From positions 62,001 through 126,000 of the forward strand of contig JAZLLT010000092.1 of the NCBI GenBank assembly GCA_045598325.1: DNA of 64,000 bases, in the 5' to 3' direction. The notes under the pieces are model-generated. The model ran no database searches and had not been told where the DNA came from. It saw only the letters and a list, made by a program, of their open reading frames with translations. Positions 60,899-64,000 of the stretch are shown piece by piece (within the stretch, counting starts at the first letter, position 1; each line of letters opens with the position of its first letter). This stretch comes from RUG14130 sp045598325 (GTDB lineage: Bacteria > Bacillota > Clostridia > Christensenellales > Aristaeellaceae). Made by a program: the position numbers and the translations under genes.

Positions 60899-61834
60899 AT
60901 GGAATTTCTCCGGTATCTCTACGATAAATATCAGCGCGAAAGTCTCATCCACGCGCCCAGGCGCGGACCGATGTATGAGGATGAGTATAAGCAGACTTAT
61001 CTTCCCGTCCTGCATTCGATGCGAAAAACGCAGATCCACGACGAAAAGGACGAGGGCGTTTTTTACTACACCCTTTCCGAAGAAAACGGCGTCCGCGTCT
61101 GCGACATCCCCGCCTACGCCTACTGCTACAGCAGTGAGCGGTGCCTTATGAAATTGTTCACGAAGTTGTCCGAAAAGGTCATGACGGAGGGAGACACCCT
61201 GTTCCGCGTGCATCTCTACGCCCACGACGGCATGGCGCAGAGGGTGTTTTCCATGATGCAGTTCGGCTTCATGGCAGAAAAGGGACTGCGGGAAATCAGC
61301 AAACTCCCCCGATGTGCGGACAATGGCTTCGACATCCGCACCCTGACGAAACAGGAGATCGCGATGAGATGGAACGAGGTCCGGGGCTGCACCCGCGAAA
61401 TCGTCCGCCGGCTGCAGCAGGCGCCTGTCTTCTACCCCGGAAACGAGTTCACGGAGGAAGTCTACCGCGCCTTCTACATGGATGAGGGAACGGCGGTCCA
61501 CGCCGCGTTTTCGGAAAATAACGAGATCATCGGCATCATCGAGACCAACGAAGAGCCCTGTCCCTTCCTCGGTGCGGCGGTAACTTCCGCCAATGTGGGC
61601 GAGATCTATGTGACGCCCGAAAGACGCAAAACGGGGCTTTCGCAGGCGCTCCTGTCCTACGCCGCGCGCTATGAAGATCTGCGCGGAAAGGAATATCTCT
61701 GGCTTGAACACGGCACGGCGAACCCCGCCGCCATGGGCTTCTGGAACAAATACTTCGATACCTATGAATACGAAATGGTGAGAGAAATCAAGACAGTACG
61801 GGAAAACGCGCTGCCGGAAAGGTTCGAGGTCTAG
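60899..61834 (+). CDS. GNAT acetyltransferase
   Basis: A 311-residue protein with an N-terminal half of unknown role and a C-terminal GNAT fold: VGEIYVTPERRKTGLSQALL (about 240-259) is the acetyl-CoA loop, and the C-terminal LEHGTANPAAMGFWNKYF is typical. Transcribed alone from a consensus promoter. The last gene before the AT-rich region. Confidence 0.87.
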   Translation: MEFLRYLYDKYQRESLIHAPRRGPMYEDEYKQTYLPVLHSMRKTQIHDEKDEGVFYYTLSEENGVRVCDIPAYAYCYSSERCLMKLFTKLSEKVMTEGDTLFRVHLYAHDGMAQRVFSMMQFGFMAEKGLREISKLPRCADNGFDIRTLTKQEIAMRWNEVRGCTREIVRRLQQAPVFYPGNEFTEEVYRAFYMDEGTAVHAAFSENNEIIGIIETNEEPCPFLGAAVTSANVGEIYVTPERRKTGLSQALLSYAARYEDLRGKEYLWLEHGTANPAAMGFWNKYFDTYEYEMVREIKTVRENALPERFEV

Positions 61835-61955
61835 ATATTACCATTTCTCATGAGAAATAGATAGAATCTGAAATCAAGATTATCCTCATATATGAAGCAA
61901 CATAAAAGCCAGCCAAACATTGATAAGTAAAGATGCTATTATTGGAAAATGTGTG

Positions 61956-61983
61956 TTGACAAATTAGTGAAATTTAGTATAAT
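61956..61983 (+). promoter_or_regulatory. Promoter in AT-rich accessory region
   Basis: TTGACA (61956-61961) and TATAAT (61978-61983), 16-base spacer, 39 bases before the ATG of the next gene. Confidence 0.8.
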
Positions 61984-62021
61984 ATTGTCTACAATTCACT
62001 AGATTAGTAGAGGGTAAGTTT

Positions 62022-62705
62022 ATGGACAATGATAGTAATCCCACTTTTTGTGTTGAAGGAACATATGACGACATCAAGAGCGGAATAAAGCGCCAAATGG
62101 GAAAAGATTATATAATAGGGGCTGATTACGAGCCAGAAGATGTGCGTTTTGTAGATTCTATTGCAGATGCTCTGGTGATGTTCATTGCCAATTTCGGTCA
62201 AAATGATTCATCCACATCAGCAAACTATAAAATCACTTCTTGGTACCACAATAAAAAGGTTGATACTTTTCAAGTGCCAAAGTTGCTTTGGGATTTTTTG
62301 ATTCAGGTCGGCAGTAACATAATATCTCATGGGATTGAAAATAAGCAATATGATCTTCTCAGCGGTTGGCTTACCGACTTACTAAAAAAGGTATATCCAA
62401 AAGGACAAATAGACCGTGAATATTTCTGCGTGAACAAAAATTCTGCAAAACTAATTAATGAAGATTGCAATGTATCCCTCAGGGCAGTCACAGAGGCAAC
62501 ATGCAACATTCCATGCCCATACAACGATGAGTATTACATACAATATGGTCAGAGATGTGGCCACTGTGTTAACGGAATTTGCGGAATGCCCGAGAATAGA
62601 ATTAGTACTTTGCTGAAAACTTTAGGCTTTGAGTGCGTTGATTCCGACCAGACCGGTGACACTTATCACATTGGGCATGTCAGATTTTTTCAACCCGAAG
62701 AGTAA
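62022..62705 (+). CDS. Unrecognised protein with C-terminal cysteine cluster
   Basis: A 227-residue protein I cannot assign. The C-terminal third carries CNIPCPY, then RCGHCVNGICGMP (about 179-191), a likely metal site, and ends in a compact alpha/beta part (STLLKTLGFECVDSDQTG). The middle is helical (LLWDFLIQVGSNII). No signal or membrane segment. Codon use is visibly A/T-ending, unlike the genes to its left, which suggests recent acquisition. GAGGGT upstream of the ATG. It is followed after 64 bases by a cysteine-peptidase-like gene, and the two may form a unit. Confidence 0.65.
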   Translation: MDNDSNPTFCVEGTYDDIKSGIKRQMGKDYIIGADYEPEDVRFVDSIADALVMFIANFGQNDSSTSANYKITSWYHNKKVDTFQVPKLLWDFLIQVGSNIISHGIENKQYDLLSGWLTDLLKKVYPKGQIDREYFCVNKNSAKLINEDCNVSLRAVTEATCNIPCPYNDEYYIQYGQRCGHCVNGICGMPENRISTLLKTLGFECVDSDQTGDTYHIGHVRFFQPEE

Positions 62706-62769
62706 AGTGTATCTTTAACAAAAACGCCATCAAATATGAAAATACTTTCGGCATAATCGGAGATTATTC

Positions 62770-64000
62770 ATGAAAAGTGTCATTAACGCTCCCTCTTTTA
62801 CAATCAAAAGTGCTGACGATACTTCTATCGTGGTTAATACTTTTCTGTATAATTGGGGAAAAAAGGGATTCAGATTTACCAAGAACCCAATAGTAGAAGA
62901 TCCAGCAACTCCAAGTATTGGAGCACAGAAAATACTAACCGACTTATTAGAGACAATAAGGCAGCATTGTTCTGATCACGAATTGAGAATTTTCTGTGTT
63001 GAGCGTTATAATGATAGATATTATCATGATATCTATCGGTTGTATTACTCAAAAAAACACTTTCAATTTCCAGATCTGTGCGGTAGAGTATTCTTGTTTG
63101 ACAACGGACGATTAAAACGAAGGCCCAATACTACCGAAAAAGCAGAAGCTAAAAATTCTACTGATTGCTATCAGAATGCGTTCATCGGTGCCATTGTTAG
63201 GCGTCCACTTCCCGGGCGCGAAATCGGAAGAACATTAATTGATCCCAGATATGTATTAGGTACCAGTTATAGCGATAGATTATCCTCGAATGTTTGGCGA
63301 AACAGGTATCATATGACATTACAAGGGATACCTCTCTCCGTAGTAGCATTCCCATTTACGATGCAAGATGGTGAAGTTGCAACTTGCGCCGAAACAACAA
63401 TAATTAATATGATGGACTATTATTCTCAGCGATATTCTGAATATAAGTCTATACTGCCAAGCGAAATCGTAAATATTGTCCATAACAATAGTAATGTTCG
63501 CAATCTGCCATCGAATGGATTATCATACGAAATGATATCTAGAGTCTTTGTTGAACTTGGTTTTTCTCCAATACTATACCCCTTTTCTTCGACAATGAAG
63601 GCAACTAATTTTTTGAACATACTACATGCGTATGTTGCATCAGGCATTCCAGTTGCTCTCGGCATTGAAGATAATGATGGTGGAGACGGACATTCTATCA
63701 TCATAATAGGTACAGAAAAGCGTTTCGCTGGCTCGTCTTCTGAGGAAAGAAAGAAGTCTTTCAAGGAATCTACCCTTACATATCTGCCAAATGAAGTTAA
63801 TGACCTTTGGATGATTAGCAAGGGTGCTTTCAATAACGCCTATGTAGTTATGGATGACGGCGAGAAGCCCTACACTTCAGTATCAATATATCAAAATAAC
63901 GACAAAATAGTAATAGAATACCCGGAAGATGCAATAACTAAAGAAAAACGCAAAGTTGTCACTTGTTTCCTCTCTCCTATGAGTGGCGAGATGACTATGG
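62770..64000 (+). CDS. Partial gene: C39-like cysteine peptidase-type protein
   Basis: An open frame from ATG 62770 (GGAG 7 bases upstream) runs without stop to the window edge, at least 410 codons. After an N-terminal part of about 190 residues of unknown type, it shows EVATCAETTIINMMDYYSQ with candidate nucleophile Cys206, then GIPVALGIEDND and GHSIIIIGTE with candidate His308, and YVVMDDGE. This order and spacing fit papain-fold C39-like (Peptidase_C39_2-type) domains. No signal peptide, so an intracellular role. AT-rich, with codon use matching its upstream neighbour. Could also be an inactive papain-fold binding domain. Confidence 0.7.
   Translation, partial: MKSVINAPSFTIKSADDTSIVVNTFLYNWGKKGFRFTKNPIVEDPATPSIGAQKILTDLLETIRQHCSDHELRIFCVERYNDRYYHDIYRLYYSKKHFQFPDLCGRVFLFDNGRLKRRPNTTEKAEAKNSTDCYQNAFIGAIVRRPLPGREIGRTLIDPRYVLGTSYSDRLSSNVWRNRYHMTLQGIPLSVVAFPFTMQDGEVATCAETTIINMMDYYSQRYSEYKSILPSEIVNIVHNNSNVRNLPSNGLSYEMISRVFVELGFSPILYPFSSTMKATNFLNILHAYVASGIPVALGIEDNDGGDGHSIIIIGTEKRFAGSSSEERKKSFKESTLTYLPNEVNDLWMISKGAFNNAYVVMDDGEKPYTSVSIYQNNDKIVIEYPEDAITKEKRKVVTCFLSPMSGEMTM

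Noticed and set aside
1..64000. CRISPR arrays, rRNA and tRNA genes, insertion sequences
   Set aside because: No regularly spaced direct repeats, no rRNA-like tracts, no cloverleaf I could support by eye, and no transposase-like product were found.

Overview
The window looks like chromosome of an anaerobic, monoderm Bacillota, most likely an uncultured gut-type member of the Clostridia. The signs are a tryptophan T-box leader, pyruvate:ferredoxin oxidoreductase, a glycyl-radical enzyme with its activase, many CUT1-type sugar ABC transporters with Sec-signal binding proteins, canonical sigma-A promoters with 17 bp spacers, and strong GGAGG ribosome binding sites. No 16S rRNA or tRNA gene was recognised, so the genus cannot be named.

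Region 1 (1-29758) is one large glycan-utilisation locus. Reading leftwards from a promoter near 22950 come a glycyl-radical activase, an unusual glycyl-radical enzyme, a secreted enzyme-like protein of unknown family, two GH130 mannoside phosphorylases, a binding protein, a MalK-type ATPase, a giant binding protein with a carbohydrate-binding region, two permeases, an NHL/YIP1 membrane protein, a DUF5696 protein, two more permeases, a DUF1861 (MTP-1-like) protein, an SGNH esterase, and at the very edge a decayed second DUF1861 copy. Reading rightwards from a facing promoter near 22990 are a cytosolic paralogue of the secreted unknown protein, a second DUF1861 protein, a LacI regulator, a sialate-O-acetylesterase-type esterase and a GH36 alpha-galactosidase. 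Together they suggest import and phosphorolysis of decorated (acetylated, galactosylated) beta-mannoside oligosaccharides. A GTTAGCC-like element recurs at the promoters and may be the operator.

Region 2 (about 29760-33800) is a scar of mobile DNA: a 5'-truncated phage head-closure gene, a phage-type zinc-ribbon gene, an intact two-gene unit of an EcoRI-type adenine methyltransferase and a DUF262-HNH nuclease, and a sugar-ABC ATPase fragment lacking both ends.

Region 3 (33983-61834) is mostly conserved chromosome: tex; a phosphonate-type ABC transporter (phnD-C-E-E) with a 5'-nucleotidase; a Trp T-box operon trpB-trpS-folC-pepF-acyltransferase; nifJ on a strong promoter; an esterase; a GDPD-inositol monophosphatase fusion; a GH16 enzyme with three GNAT acetyltransferases; a two-domain ThyX-like protein; a Nudix hydrolase; an amidohydrolase; and another GNAT.

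Region 4 (61835-64000) is abruptly AT-rich and carries two unrecognised genes: a cysteine-cluster protein, and a larger protein running off the window with a C39-like cysteine-peptidase core. It looks like recently acquired accessory DNA.
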